Part shown: positions 1-9,325 of the stretch, piece after piece | Layout: every line of letters starts with the position of its first letter | Position numbering within the stretch: the stretch's first letter is position 1 | Origin: JAFMKE01 sp037624485 | Lineage (GTDB): Bacteria; Bacteroidota; Bacteroidia; Chitinophagales; UBA8649 | Length of the DNA stretch: 64,000 bases | Direction of reading: 5' to 3' | Assembly: GCA_037624485.1 (NCBI GenBank) | Contig: JASJJC010000015.1 | Coordinates: forward strand, 1-64,000 | Notes under the pieces: generated by a model | Seen by the model: only the letters and a program-made list of their open reading frames with translations | Databases searched by the model: none | Told to the model about the DNA's origin: nothing | Made by a program: the position numbers and the translations under genes

Positions 1-1
1 T

Positions 2-40
2 CAGTTAGAAGCGATGATTCGAAGTACCAAGAAGAAGTAA
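2..40 (+). CDS. possible 3' end of an upstream gene (partial)
   Basis: Frame 2 reads an uninterrupted short peptide ending in three lysines and a TAA stop at 38-40. A basic tail like this is common at real C-termini. Frame 1 is also open to a TGA at 49-51, so the frame is not certain. Nothing can be said about function because only 12 codons are inside the window. A short hairpin with a T run follows at 59-75, which is consistent with a gene ending here on the plus strand. Confidence 0.3.
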   Translation, partial: QLEAMIRSTKKK

Positions 41-58
41 ATAATAATTGATAGGGCT

Positions 59-75
59 AAAAGAAGGCTTCTTTT
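59..75 (+). terminator. weak terminator-like hairpin
   Basis: AAAAGAAG at 59-66 and CTTCTTTT at 68-75 are complementary around one G. The innermost pairs must open to form a loop, leaving about six A/T-rich pairs and a T run in the 3' arm. It sits after the possible end of an upstream plus-strand gene. Confidence 0.3.
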
Positions 76-143
76 GAATATGGAGAAGCATTATTGCTAT
101 GTCTTGTTAAAGGTCAATTCCCCGGCTTTTTTGGCGATAGGAG

Positions 144-623
144 TTACCCGTCTAAATGCTCTTTCTTAACGGTGTTTGTTTTATTTGATGATTTTCTGTA
201 CAAGTAATAATCGCCAACTGGCAAACTCATAAGTGCTTTGGCGATTTGGAGCGGAGGATTGCTTAATTTGCGTTTAGTCAAATCTATCCAAGCACCTTGA
301 GTTGAAATTTGTGCGCACTTTATATTCTTTTGGTTAAAGATCTCATGGTGAAGAACCCAGCGTGATCCGTCCTCACTGACTTCACCTTTTAAAATATTCA
401 CCTTTATCTCATCGTCTGAATGAAGTTCTTTGATAAACGAGCATTCTTCTTTAAATATAATTGGCCCAATGTTCAAGTCATTTAATTTCTTTGCTGTAAA
501 TCCATGTTGTTGGAAGAAACGAATACGAGCATGTGCGCCATAATCATAGTAAGCTGAATGCCTAACATGTTGATTGGGGTCAGCGTCTGCCCAACGGATT
601 TGTATCTTAATTTCAAATTTCAT
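144..623 (-). CDS. acyl-CoA thioesterase, 4HBT hot-dog fold
   Basis: This 159-residue protein resembles hot-dog fold thioesterases of the 4HBT/YbgC/FatA type, which hydrolyse acyl-CoA or acyl-ACP in the cytoplasm. The N-terminal segment has the family pattern: a beta strand, then WADADPNQHVRHSAYYDY, with an Asp in the loop before the central helix. Length is normal for a single hot-dog domain. ATG at 621-623 is chosen over an in-frame TTG two codons upstream. The gene lies 64 bases downstream of rlmF on the same strand and may be cotranscribed with it, though the two have no obvious functional link. Substrate chain length cannot be inferred. Confidence 0.8.
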   Translation of the reverse strand: MKFEIKIQIRWADADPNQHVRHSAYYDYGAHARIRFFQQHGFTAKKLNDLNIGPIIFKEECSFIKELHSDDEIKVNILKGEVSEDGSRWVLHHEIFNQKNIKCAQISTQGAWIDLTKRKLSNPPLQIAKALMSLPVGDYYLYRKSSNKTNTVKKEHLDG

Positions 624-687
624 TATCAAAAATATTAATTAACGAAAGATAAGGCATTATTCACTTATCCAACTGTATCTTTTAATT

Positions 688-1623
688 TTACCACGCTAAT
701 TGTTCCTTAGAATTTAGAAATGTCCAAGCGACTATTCTACTTGATTTGTTTCCTGTTCCCATTTCAATAGTTTTGACTTCTTTGATTCCCACTTTGTCTA
801 ACAATTTGTAGAGTCCTTTTAAATTTGACTCTTTTGAAACTAAGCTGGAAAACCAAAGACAATTTCTTGAATAGATCTTGCTTTCAACTATCATATCATG
901 AATGAATTTATATTCTCCTCCTGGATAAATTAACTCGGTATGAATCCCTGCAAAGTTAAGCGTAATGGATTTTACATTTTTACCTGAAAGATTCTTCACT
1001 TTTCTTCTACTAGCTTCTTTTGCTTCCGCTGCAGAGGCGTGAAAAGGAGGGTTACAAATAGTGACATCTATTTTATCTCCGGTTTGTATTAGTTCATGAA
1101 AAAAAGAGTCGCTATCCTTCTGCAAATGACAAGCTACTTTTGCTTTCAAAGAAGGGTTAGCCTTAACTATTTGTCTGGCTGAATCAATAGATTTAGAGTT
1201 AGTGTCGGAAGCTACAAATTGCCAGCCATATTCTGAAACACCAATTATAGGATAGATACAGCTTGCTCCTGTACCAATATCAAGACAACGGACTTTATCC
1301 CCAGTAGGAATCGTCCCATTATTATTCTCGCTTAATAAATCAGCAATATAATGGATGTAGTCTGCTCTTCCCGGTATTGGTGGACATAAATTTTTGTTTG
1401 GGAATTCCCAATAGTATATATTGAAATAGTGTTGGAGTATTGCTTTGTTTAGAAGCTTAACTGCGATGGGTTTTGAGAAATCAATAGAATCAGCACCTTG
1501 TTTATTTGGCTTTACATATTTTACTAACTCTGGAACAGCAGCCGTCATTGCATTTAAATCATAATGTGCTCTATTCCTGTTACGAGGATGTAATCTTGTT
1601 TTTAAATTTTCTATTTTTGACAT
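688..1623 (-). CDS. rlmF: 23S rRNA (adenine-1618-N6)-methyltransferase RlmF
   Basis: RlmF methylates N6 of A1618 in 23S rRNA using S-adenosylmethionine. The 311-residue product matches the family length and begins with the characteristic basic segment TRLHPRNRNRAHYD. The SAM-binding motif I (LDIGTG) is at about residues 114-119 and the adenine-N6-methyltransferase catalytic motif NPPF is at about 191-194, followed by HAS as is typical for RlmF. The ATG at 1621-1623 is preferred to an in-frame GTG two codons upstream. The neighbouring genes do not bear on its function. Confidence 0.92.
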   Translation of the reverse strand: MSKIENLKTRLHPRNRNRAHYDLNAMTAAVPELVKYVKPNKQGADSIDFSKPIAVKLLNKAILQHYFNIYYWEFPNKNLCPPIPGRADYIHYIADLLSENNNGTIPTGDKVRCLDIGTGASCIYPIIGVSEYGWQFVASDTNSKSIDSARQIVKANPSLKAKVACHLQKDSDSFFHELIQTGDKIDVTICNPPFHASAAEAKEASRRKVKNLSGKNVKSITLNFAGIHTELIYPGGEYKFIHDMIVESKIYSRNCLWFSSLVSKESNLKGLYKLLDKVGIKEVKTIEMGTGNKSSRIVAWTFLNSKEQLAW

Positions 1624-1740
1624 GCTCACCTTCTAGAAGAGTAAAACTAAAGTAAAGAGTTGAAACATTCAAGAAAATAGAAGCTTAGATTTATTGAATT
1701 CAAAGGGTGAATAAATCGAATTGATTAGTTTAAACATCAA

Positions 1741-1773
1741 AAAAGAGGAACGCAGACGTTTCTCTTTTTTTGT
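1741..1773 (-). terminator. rho-independent terminator after the Kelch gene (possibly bidirectional)
   Basis: A 12-pair stem (1741-1752 with 1757-1768, one G-T pair) closes a 4-base loop. On the minus strand it lies 28 bases past the Kelch gene stop and is followed by a T run. On the plus strand it is also followed by Ts. Confidence 0.75.
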
Positions 1774-1796
1774 ATTTAAATGGCAGTGAACCCCAA

Positions 1797-3005
1797 TTAA
1801 TGATTGACGTATAATTTAGTAGTTTTTACTGCTTGGTCTTCAGCATAAAACAGCACTAAATATAATCCATCGTTTAAATTTTTGACATCTACTTGCTTGG
1901 TAATTGCTGACGCAGAAATAACTAGTTTACCCAGTGCATTAAATATTTTAATGTCCGTTATCTTTTGATCAATTTCCCACATCAAAATATCATTTGTCGG
2001 GTTGGGGTAGATAAAAGTATTAGCTAGAGATAAATTTTGCTGAATACTTGTGGAGCTTGTGTCAACCATCTCATCCTCCAATTCAAATTTCCATAAATCA
2101 TTAGGGAATGTACCTGTTTGTCTGTTAAGCCCTCCAAAGAAATAAACATTGTTTTCTATAACGAAACTTCCTGGAGCCCATCTACTAATTCCTGGGTGCG
2201 GAGGTAATTCTGTCCATGAATCATCTGATGGATCATATCGCCACATTTCCCCAGTTTCCATATAACTATGGTTATCACCATCGCCGCTTATTACATAACC
2301 GTATTTACCGTTACCTAACTGCGTTCCAGCAACTCTTCCTTCTCCTGGAAATATACCCATTGCATTCCATACATTGCTTACCGTATCTAGTTTATACCAA
2401 TCTCGGTATCTAATATTACCTCTGTGACCAAATCCCACGAACACATCTCCATCTGCATTAAACATAAAGGGGTGATGTCTTGGTGGTCCAGGTAAATCCG
2501 CTATTTGAGCCCAAGAGTTTGAGTTAATATCATACATCCACCAATCTTTCAAATCGCCAACAGCGTCGTCTCCCAAACCAAGATAAATCCTATTTCCAAT
2601 GGTTAACATAGCCGGATGTCTTCTGCCTGAACAAGCACAACTTGCTAGCTGCGTCCACGTGGCAGTCGCTGGATCATATTTCCAAAAATCATTTAAATAT
2701 TGGCTCAAGCTAGCACCAAAACCAAGATAAGCAACATCGTTGTTTACAACTCCAATACCAAAACTTCTTTTGGGACCGGGAAAATCATTGAGTGTTGACC
2801 AATTATCCGCAACAGGGTCATACTGAAAAAATTCATTGCTTGGTTCACCGTCGAAACCCGTGCCTGTTACAGCATATCCTTTTCCGTCTATGGAAAATGA
2901 GATTGGATGATGTCTTCCAGCTGGAGCATCTGCTTTTTGTTCCCAATCTTGGGCGTAAAGAGAAGATGACATGAGTAACATGATTGAAAGTAAAATTTTA
3001 TACAT
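1797..3005 (-). CDS. secreted Kelch-repeat protein with T9SS type A sorting domain
   Basis: The 402-residue product starts with a signal peptide (residues 1-18, ending SSLYA). It then has about six Kelch-type repeats of roughly 50 residues with recurring FxYDPxxxxW and R-H-x-P patterns, expected to form a beta propeller. Residues about 326-402 form a T9SS C-terminal sorting domain: YPNPTNDIL, a middle FNALGKLV strand and a final GLYLV strand. Such proteins are exported by Sec, cross the outer membrane through T9SS, and are usually anchored to the surface or released. Kelch propellers bind proteins or glycans and are rarely enzymes. A near-consensus promoter box lies just upstream. Confidence 0.88.
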   Translation of the reverse strand: MYKILLSIMLLMSSSLYAQDWEQKADAPAGRHHPISFSIDGKGYAVTGTGFDGEPSNEFFQYDPVADNWSTLNDFPGPKRSFGIGVVNNDVAYLGFGASLSQYLNDFWKYDPATATWTQLASCACSGRRHPAMLTIGNRIYLGLGDDAVGDLKDWWMYDINSNSWAQIADLPGPPRHHPFMFNADGDVFVGFGHRGNIRYRDWYKLDTVSNVWNAMGIFPGEGRVAGTQLGNGKYGYVISGDGDNHSYMETGEMWRYDPSDDSWTELPPHPGISRWAPGSFVIENNVYFFGGLNRQTGTFPNDLWKFELEDEMVDTSSTSIQQNLSLANTFIYPNPTNDILMWEIDQKITDIKIFNALGKLVISASAITKQVDVKNLNDGLYLVLFYAEDQAVKTTKLYVNH

Positions 3006-3024
3006 ATTGATTTAATTTTAAACT

Positions 3025-3032
3025 TAAAGATA
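3025..3032 (-). promoter_or_regulatory. -7 box of the Kelch gene
   Basis: On the minus strand the bases read TATCTTTA, one mismatch from TAnnTTTG, placing transcription start about 14 bases before the ATG at 3005. No clear -33 element was found. Confidence 0.45.
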
Positions 3033-3096
3033 GGGTTTTAGGAACAAATTATTTAATCCCAAAAATAAAAACAGAAAAAACATAAAAAAAGTTTAG

Positions 3097-3148
3097 TTAG
3101 CCTCTAAGGATAGGCCAAAGAATTATTTTTTTACTTTCCTTAGGCTAA
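3097..3148 (-). terminator. inverted repeat and T run after the chalcone-isomerase-like gene
   Basis: Arms TTAGCCT(CT)AAGG at 3097-3109 and CCTTAGGCTAA at 3138-3148 pair with a two-base bulge around a 28-base loop. On the minus strand the repeat lies 6 bases past the stop codon and is followed by seven Ts (3084-3090). The long loop makes this a modest terminator candidate. Confidence 0.5.
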
Positions 3149-3153
3149 GCTAA

Positions 3154-3720
3154 TTATTTATTCAATAGCTCCTTTTTCAAACCGCTAGAAACTGGATTTT
3201 CTGCGATCCATATTCCGAATAGTGCTTCTTTGAAATCCAAACCTTTAATGGTGCTTTTTAACGTACCATTTTTATAAATTTCAGAGCCTCGGTCAGGCGT
3301 GAAGACTATTTCGAATAAATTGCCAGGTATGATTTCTTCACTAGAAAAAGTCTTCAACATTTCATCAATTCGTTTTCGAATTACTGAGGTATTACCTTCA
3401 GTACTTTTATCGAATCCTTCATTAATAGCTTCACCCATGTTATCACTATTAATCATATCTGAGGTTATTTCAAAACGCACAGCCATGCTGCTATTCTCTT
3501 TAATAATAGCATTCCCGTCACTATTTTTTTTGGTGAGGTATAATCCAATAGTATACAATTTAAAAACAAATTTAGATCGGATACCTCCACCATTTAATAT
3601 AAGCGTTTGATCATGATATGAAAGTTTCGCAGGTAGGGTGACATCATTAAGGGTTAGCTGAGCATTCGCGCTCAAGGCCAAGGAAAAAATTACTGAAAAG
3701 ATTAAGAGTTGTTTACGCAT
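3154..3720 (-). CDS. exported chalcone-isomerase-like protein
   Basis: The 188-residue protein has a signal peptide (about 1-20, ending ANAQ) and then a single domain resembling the bacterial chalcone isomerase-like family (Chalcone_3). Family hallmarks are the LNGGGIRSKFVFKLYTIGLYL stretch near residues 43-63 and the later segment GNLFEIVF. Bacterial members are periplasmic or secreted, lack the plant enzyme's proven activity, and may bind fatty acids. Function is therefore inferred only at the family level. The gene stands alone between convergent and divergent neighbours. Confidence 0.75.
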   Translation of the reverse strand: MRKQLLIFSVIFSLALSANAQLTLNDVTLPAKLSYHDQTLILNGGGIRSKFVFKLYTIGLYLTKKNSDGNAIIKENSSMAVRFEITSDMINSDNMGEAINEGFDKSTEGNTSVIRKRIDEMLKTFSSEEIIPGNLFEIVFTPDRGSEIYKNGTLKSTIKGLDFKEALFGIWIAENPVSSGLKKELLNK

Positions 3721-4037
3721 TATTTATTTTTTTTAATTCTATTTAAGGATTCTTTTTTAAATATTTCGTGGCAAGCCTAAAATAGAAGTTATTAAATCAT
3801 TCATTTTCTATAAGCAGAGGAAGATAAAACAAATCTTTTAAATCACCAATATACCCATGATTGGCTTTCATAATTGTTTTTTCATTCGTTGAGAGCTTGG
3901 TAATCATTCCTGTTTTTAATCAATTGAAAGTTGACTCAGGGCAACTACATAGATTGTATGTATCCATATTGCACATGGCACCTTCAAACCTGTTTTTTAA
4001 AGCTACCTTTGTACTTTACAAAAAATGGAGTGGATTC
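3721..4037. other. intergenic region between divergent genes
   Basis: This 317-base AT-rich stretch separates the chalcone-isomerase-like gene (leftward) and the methyltransferase gene (rightward). It holds the plus-strand promoter box at 4004-4011. An in-frame TTG at 3861 would extend the methyltransferase but lies upstream of the promoter. I see no other gene, RNA structure or repeat in it. Confidence 0.6.
4004..4011 (+). promoter_or_regulatory. -7 box of the methyltransferase gene
   Basis: TACCTTTG is a perfect TAnnTTTG box. Transcription would begin at about 4016-4018, about 20 bases before ATG 4038. This placement rules out the longer reading frame beginning at 3861 as the main product. 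Confidence 0.65.
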
Positions 4038-5105
4038 ATGAGTACAGAATTTAAAGTAAATAGACCATCACCAATCACGGTAGATCAAGAGCTAGAGGTT
4101 TTTAACCGCTATGCCGATGCAAAAGAAACGATTAAGGGTTTGGAGGCAGGAATCCCTGTATTAGTAAACGGTTTTTACAGTAATGGAATGACCCTTATTC
4201 GTGAGGTACAAACGCATTTGAGAAAAACGATGCCAAACAAAACCTTTCAAGAGCAGCGAGCCTATCGCGCAGCTTATCGCAAACTATCTAATCTAATTTT
4301 GATTGAAGTTGATCATCATAAACTCAAAGTTAAAAAAGCACCGTCCATTGGCTGGTTGGCCAAACTCTATCCAGAAAACAAACATTTTTTATTGCCCTTT
4401 CCTCAAGTGCAGGGAATGAATAGCTCTTGGCAGTGGTATCAAAATGGAATAATGATTCCCGTATTGCGTAATAAATTACACCCTTACTACGGCACATATT
4501 TTCCTACTCGCTTTGATCATTTGATTCTGTTCGATAATTGGTTGAAGCGTTACGAAGGAGCAAAAAAGTCTGCTATAGATATTGGTGTTGGCAGCGGAGT
4601 GCTAAGTTTTCAGTTGGTTAAGCATGGTTTTCAGAAAGTTTTTGCCACTGACACAAATCCAAATGCAATTACAGGGCTCAGAGAATCCATGGGGGAAACC
4701 AAAATGTCTCGAAAGATTGAATTGGCGTACGCCTCTCTATTTGGTCCTTTTGAAAAGCAGACTGAACTGATTGTGTTTAACCCACCTTGGATACCTCAAG
4801 ATGGAGAATTAGACAGCAATGATGAAGCTATTTATTATAAAGAAACACTGTTTCCTGATTTTTTTGAAGCAGCAAAAAAAAGACTTTTACCCGATGGGAA
4901 ATTAGTTATTATTTTCTCTAACCTATCTCAAATCACTGAAGTAAGCAAAACACATCCTATTCAAGAGGAGATTGAAAAAGGTGGAAGGTTCCATCTAGAA
5001 AAATGCTTAACCCGCGCTGTTAAGGCAGCCAGTGAAAAAACAAAGCGTGACCAAAATTGGCGTTCTTCTGAAGAAGTAGAGCTTTGGATATTGAAGCACC
5101 AGTAA
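4038..5105 (+). CDS. class I SAM-dependent methyltransferase, PrmC/HemK-like catalytic domain
   Basis: The 355-residue product has a C-terminal Rossmann methyltransferase domain with motif I (DIGVGSGVLSF) and an NPPW catalytic tetrad, as in the release-factor glutamine and nucleobase amino methyltransferases. The N-terminal 170 residues do not match the small PrmC domain by eye. They contain a helical segment and a basic stretch (HHKLKVKK) that could hold the substrate. The start at 4038 is chosen because a perfect promoter box lies 27-34 bases upstream, while the longer TTG-initiated frame would start before the promoter. The substrate could be a protein, RNA or small molecule. The gene is monocistronic. 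Confidence 0.75.
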   Translation: MSTEFKVNRPSPITVDQELEVFNRYADAKETIKGLEAGIPVLVNGFYSNGMTLIREVQTHLRKTMPNKTFQEQRAYRAAYRKLSNLILIEVDHHKLKVKKAPSIGWLAKLYPENKHFLLPFPQVQGMNSSWQWYQNGIMIPVLRNKLHPYYGTYFPTRFDHLILFDNWLKRYEGAKKSAIDIGVGSGVLSFQLVKHGFQKVFATDTNPNAITGLRESMGETKMSRKIELAYASLFGPFEKQTELIVFNPPWIPQDGELDSNDEAIYYKETLFPDFFEAAKKRLLPDGKLVIIFSNLSQITEVSKTHPIQEEIEKGGRFHLEKCLTRAVKAASEKTKRDQNWRSSEEVELWILKHQ

Positions 5106-5120
5106 TTTAATTTAGAATAC

Positions 5121-7322
5121 TCAAATTAATTCTTCTAACTCTTCTGCGAACTTAACGATTTCAGAATAGTCAGAAATTTCAGCTAACCGCAAGGTATCCG
5201 TAAAAATCATGATGGACTCTCCATTACTTTCTAAATGATGGACGTTGCCATTTTCAATAAACAAACGAAGTGCGGGGCTAAGAAATTCCGTCATTTTTTT
5301 CTGATCATTTACCTTGATGATAAAGTCTTTGGAGAATTCTTTAAACAAAGAATAATCGATATCCTTATGCCATGATGTATTTAAGTAGATATCGGTAAAA
5401 CTTTTCTTTTCGATAACAAATTTAGGTATTGTTTTTGATGCCTTAAGTAGACAAATAGTTGTGTTATATTCTTCAGAAGCTAAATAAGCGCCTTCCTCAA
5501 AACGTACATCAAAAATTTTCCAATTCCGTTTATTATTTTGCGAAGTGATTGTATTTAATTGAAACTCTACTGGTCGGGTTTTGAAAAAATAAAAAGACTC
5601 GAAATATTGCAAGTCGGTTGATTGTTCAATATTGAAATTCCATTGGTGACCGTCAGCCATTTCTGTTAATCGAAGCTGTCTCTTGGTCTTTATTTTAGCT
5701 GCTATTTTAGGTAAAATTTTCAAAGCTAACTTGTGATCACATGAGGAAGAGTGCTCTTCTAATCCAGAGATAAAAACATTGCCGCCGGTATCTGAGTGAC
5801 TGCGTTGAAAACTATAAATATTTTCTAGAATGGAATGATCTACCAGTTTAGCGCCAGATAGGTCAATCGTTACTTGGGTGCCCGGTTTTACTCTAGACAT
5901 TAAGTCTTGAATTTTGAGGGTTGCTAGGAAATTGGCAATACCCTTGATTTCCAAGTGGTAGGATCCATCTTTATTCGTGAAAATATTCGAGCCCGAATTA
6001 AAAATCATTTTCAGAAATGTACGAGGAGGCATCATAGATAGCAGCCAGTGTACCATTAAAGCTAAACCCAAACCTCCAAAAATACCAATTAATAGATCGG
6101 TATAAAGCGTGATAATTAAGGTGCCTGAGAAAAATATAAGCTGCTCAGGACCATAGCTGTACACATCTTTAAACACTTTAGGAGAAGCCAGCTTATACCC
6201 AGTAAAAACAAGTAAAATAGCTAAGCTACAAAGCGGAACCATTTTGATAAATGGAGTAAGAATAAAAATAAAGAGTAGGAGCAACAGACCATGATACAAG
6301 TTAGACCATTTTGTCTTCGCGTTGTTTTGAACATTCACGCTGCTTCGCACAATTACACTGATTATAGGCAAACCACCTATTGCTCCTGAAACCATTGTGC
6401 TCAAACCTATCCCAATAAGGTCTTTGTTTAAATCTGTCTTTCTGTTGTAGGGGTCTAGTTTATCTACTCCCTTGCTTCCTGCTAGTGAATCAATACTTGA
6501 AATCATGGTTATAGATAACACGGAAATCCAAAAAGGCATCGTATTGATTTTTGAAAAATCAGGAAACATAATTGCATCCATGATATTATCGGGTAAATTA
6601 ATCAGTAACTCGGGCCCTACATTGTAATCGCTGCCTAAAAAGCTTAAGGTTTGAGCTTCGAAAAAGTTGAATAAAAATACAAATGGAATGGATAAAATCA
6701 ACAACCAAAGTGGCGCGGGTATTAGATGAAAAAGTTTATAAGATAATCGGGAATGAAACAATAAGAGCAGAAGCCCCAACAATGAAATAACTCCCACGTA
6801 TGGATTAATATTAGGTATTTGTTTTATGGCATCCACTATTGTCCCAATAATTTCTGTTGAGTTAGATGTTGTCCCCATTGCAATGTGTATTTGCTTCGAG
6901 ATGATGATAACACCAATCGCTGCAAGAATTCCTTGGATAACTGTACTGTGGAATAAATCGGCGTATTTACCTAACTTGAAAAAGCCTAATAAAACTTGAA
7001 TAACACCAGAGACGACGATGGCTGCAAAAACATAGTTGAGTGCATGACCCGATCCGTCATCTAAGGCAGCCACAGACGATAAAATTACTGCTATAATCCC
7101 AGCGGAAGGTCCATTGATAGCTAGATGACTTCCTCTAAAAAAGGTAGTAACAACGCCTCCAATAACGGAAGAGAAGATACCCGCCATAGGCGGCACTCCT
7201 GCGGCAATTGCGATCCCTAAACACAAAGGCATCGCCACCAATGCTACACTGATTGCTGCGAGAACATCACTTTGCCAGTTTTCAACTAATCCCTTTAATC
7301 CTTGCTTTGGTAATGACCGCAT
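5121..7322 (-). CDS. SulP family anion transporter with STAS domain and unusual C-terminal extension
   Basis: SulP proteins move sulfate, bicarbonate or other anions across the inner membrane. The 733-residue product begins with the family's N-terminal segment (DVLAAISVALVAMPLCLGIA, about 19-38) and has the conserved INGPSAGIIAVI segment near 69-80. About 10-14 hydrophobic segments run to residue 430. A STAS domain spans roughly 453-545 (VTIDLSGAKLVDHSILENI). Residues 545-733 form an additional soluble region that I do not recognise. Substrate is not predictable: marine Bacteroidota SulPs include bicarbonate transporters. There is no adjacent carbonic anhydrase or sulfate assimilation gene. 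Confidence 0.88.
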   Translation of the reverse strand: MRSLPKQGLKGLVENWQSDVLAAISVALVAMPLCLGIAIAAGVPPMAGIFSSVIGGVVTTFFRGSHLAINGPSAGIIAVILSSVAALDDGSGHALNYVFAAIVVSGVIQVLLGFFKLGKYADLFHSTVIQGILAAIGVIIISKQIHIAMGTTSNSTEIIGTIVDAIKQIPNINPYVGVISLLGLLLLLFHSRLSYKLFHLIPAPLWLLILSIPFVFLFNFFEAQTLSFLGSDYNVGPELLINLPDNIMDAIMFPDFSKINTMPFWISVLSITMISSIDSLAGSKGVDKLDPYNRKTDLNKDLIGIGLSTMVSGAIGGLPIISVIVRSSVNVQNNAKTKWSNLYHGLLLLLFIFILTPFIKMVPLCSLAILLVFTGYKLASPKVFKDVYSYGPEQLIFFSGTLIITLYTDLLIGIFGGLGLALMVHWLLSMMPPRTFLKMIFNSGSNIFTNKDGSYHLEIKGIANFLATLKIQDLMSRVKPGTQVTIDLSGAKLVDHSILENIYSFQRSHSDTGGNVFISGLEEHSSSCDHKLALKILPKIAAKIKTKRQLRLTEMADGHQWNFNIEQSTDLQYFESFYFFKTRPVEFQLNTITSQNNKRNWKIFDVRFEEGAYLASEEYNTTICLLKASKTIPKFVIEKKSFTDIYLNTSWHKDIDYSLFKEFSKDFIIKVNDQKKMTEFLSPALRLFIENGNVHHLESNGESIMIFTDTLRLAEISDYSEIVKFAEELEELI

Positions 7323-7543
7323 TAGATGATAAATTCTCTTGTCTAAAAATTTTCTTAAAGCTTAAATATAGTGAAATTTGATGTGATGCAGAATTGAAGA
7401 TGATTTTTTTTAGAAATGGTCTGATAAAAATAGGAGCACCTTTTTCAAGAACACTTTAATGTTTTGGGCAAAATAAATAGTTCTAATATCTAGAAAAACA
7501 AAATTAAAGATTAGCCGAGATGGCATCCATGATAGGGTAATTT

Positions 7544-9166
7544 CTAATTCTTAACTATAGCTAATCTATGGGTTTGCTTATTGATCTCGAAATTTAAAAA
7601 ATAGAGGCCTTCACTTAGATTATTCAGCTTGTTTAAAACCAAACTGTTATTATTTATTTCTGCATTATATGTTTCTATTAATTTCCCATCTATAGCATAT
7701 AGTCTTAGCAGAGTATGTTGATTAGGGATATTATTTAGCTGTATGTTTAAGTGATCATCGAAAGGAAGAGGATAGACTCTAGCAACAACATTTTCTTGAA
7801 TACCCTGAAGAGATAAAGTACTTTCCTGATATACCCTAACAAAGTCTATTTCCATAGCACCACTAGAAAATGTTGGAGATATCTCTGGTAATATAGCTAG
7901 ATTTAAGAGTAAGTATTGATCAGCATCAAAAGGCCATGTATTTAAATCTTTGATCGCGGGATTATACGTATAATGAGTGATTCCATCAACACTAAACATC
8001 AATTTATAGGGAGTCCAGACCAATGTATAGGTGTGGAAATCGGTAGATGCTGTTGCAATATTTTGTCCACCGGTATTAACCGTCCCTCCAGAGCTGGATG
8101 GAGTATGTGTGGCGCTTTTTATGACATTTTGATCGCTGCCCCAATGCTCCATGATATCAATTTCACCACAATAGGGCCAAGAGCTTGTGTCGAATCCAAG
8201 ATTATCCCAATAGCCGCCATCTTCATTGATGTCTTTACCCAACATCCATATCGCTGGCCAAGTGCCAATTCCCTCTGGTAGTTTTGCCCGAACCTCGACC
8301 TTTCCATAGGTAAAGGCAAATTTAGAATTTAATCTTGCAGATGTATATTCTTTAGTAATGCCTTGATTCGTATAATTCTCTTTTTTTGCAACAAGGTGGA
8401 GTGTTCCATTATTTACATACGTATTATCTATTTTGTCTGTATAATGTTGTATTTCTCCATTGAACCATGATCCATTTTGAGGTATTTGTGTTTGATGAAA
8501 CCAATGGGTAGAAAGAATTGGTCCATCGACATCAAACTCGTCCGACCAAACTAAATAATCGTATACAGGATCGCTTAGGATGGTTCCATCATAGCTTACA
8601 TCGTCTATATAAGCCAGCACCTGGTCATTGTTGTTTTCACCATTGACTTGAATAAGTACTCTGTTAAAATCGGTTCGCTGACTTGGAGGAGGTGAGGAGG
8701 CATTTAAATTGATATAATTGTCATTTTCAAAATCAAAGCTTACCGTTTGCCATTGATCTAAAGTCAAGGGCTTAACAATTTGACTTTGGGTGGACCAAGG
8801 ATTTGCTTTGGTTCCATCTTGAAGTTTTAAAGAAACCTGATTCAGCTGACTGCCTGTCAAGCTATTTGAGGGGATATATATTTTTAAGCTAAAAGTTCTG
8901 TTGGTATTTAACTCGAAATTATTAAGCGCATCAAACCGCACATTAGCATATTGCCCGCCGATGTCATGATATTCAAGAACGTTATCAGATAAGTTAATTC
9001 CTTGTTTAAATGGATTGTTAAAGCTTATATTCAAGTTACAGTTATCTCCATACCATGAGCTAATGGTCCCATTTCCTTCAAAATCATCTTCTATTGTCAA
9101 GGTTTGAGCCAGTAAGAAACTTAAAGAGAAAGTTAAAATAGTTAAGGATATAAGTTTGAACTTCAT
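7544..9166 (-). CDS. secreted GH16 beta-glucanase (laminarinase type) with T9SS sorting domain
   Basis: This enzyme should cleave beta-1,3 or mixed-linkage glucans outside the cell. The 540-residue product has a signal peptide (1-20), an N-terminal beta-sandwich carbohydrate-binding-like module (about 26-195), a GH16 catalytic domain (about 203-447) and a T9SS sorting domain (about 463-540, ending GLYFLNFEINKQ). The catalytic motif GEIDIMEHW gives nucleophile Glu335, helper Asp337 and acid/base Glu340. The extra Met between Asp and Glu is the beta-bulge typical of laminarinases, as opposed to lichenases. It has no SusC/D partner nearby, so it is not in an obvious polysaccharide utilisation locus. 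Confidence 0.9.
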   Translation of the reverse strand: MKFKLISLTILTFSLSFLLAQTLTIEDDFEGNGTISSWYGDNCNLNISFNNPFKQGINLSDNVLEYHDIGGQYANVRFDALNNFELNTNRTFSLKIYIPSNSLTGSQLNQVSLKLQDGTKANPWSTQSQIVKPLTLDQWQTVSFDFENDNYINLNASSPPPSQRTDFNRVLIQVNGENNNDQVLAYIDDVSYDGTILSDPVYDYLVWSDEFDVDGPILSTHWFHQTQIPQNGSWFNGEIQHYTDKIDNTYVNNGTLHLVAKKENYTNQGITKEYTSARLNSKFAFTYGKVEVRAKLPEGIGTWPAIWMLGKDINEDGGYWDNLGFDTSSWPYCGEIDIMEHWGSDQNVIKSATHTPSSSGGTVNTGGQNIATASTDFHTYTLVWTPYKLMFSVDGITHYTYNPAIKDLNTWPFDADQYLLLNLAILPEISPTFSSGAMEIDFVRVYQESTLSLQGIQENVVARVYPLPFDDHLNIQLNNIPNQHTLLRLYAIDGKLIETYNAEINNNSLVLNKLNNLSEGLYFLNFEINKQTHRLAIVKN

Positions 9167-9261
9167 GCTGATGAGATATTTTGAATAAGTGGTTTTTATT
9201 CTATAAAATGATTTTATAATTTTACTCTTGGGGTTTGGGTCTACATCCGTTTCACCTCGTG

Positions 9262-9269
9262 TAAAGGTA
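9262..9269 (-). promoter_or_regulatory. candidate -7 box of the GH16 gene
   Basis: The minus strand reads TACCTTTA, one base from TAnnTTTG. It would give a leader of about 90 bases before ATG 9166. Confidence 0.4.
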
Positions 9270-9325
9270 TTAAAAAGCGAAAGAATTTTCAGTTTAAGTC
9301 GTATAAATTACTTTTCAGATAGCCT

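Noticed and set aside
3861..4037. Longer start (TTG) for the methyltransferase gene
   Set aside because: A perfect promoter box at 4004-4011 lies downstream of it, so the main transcript cannot contain it.
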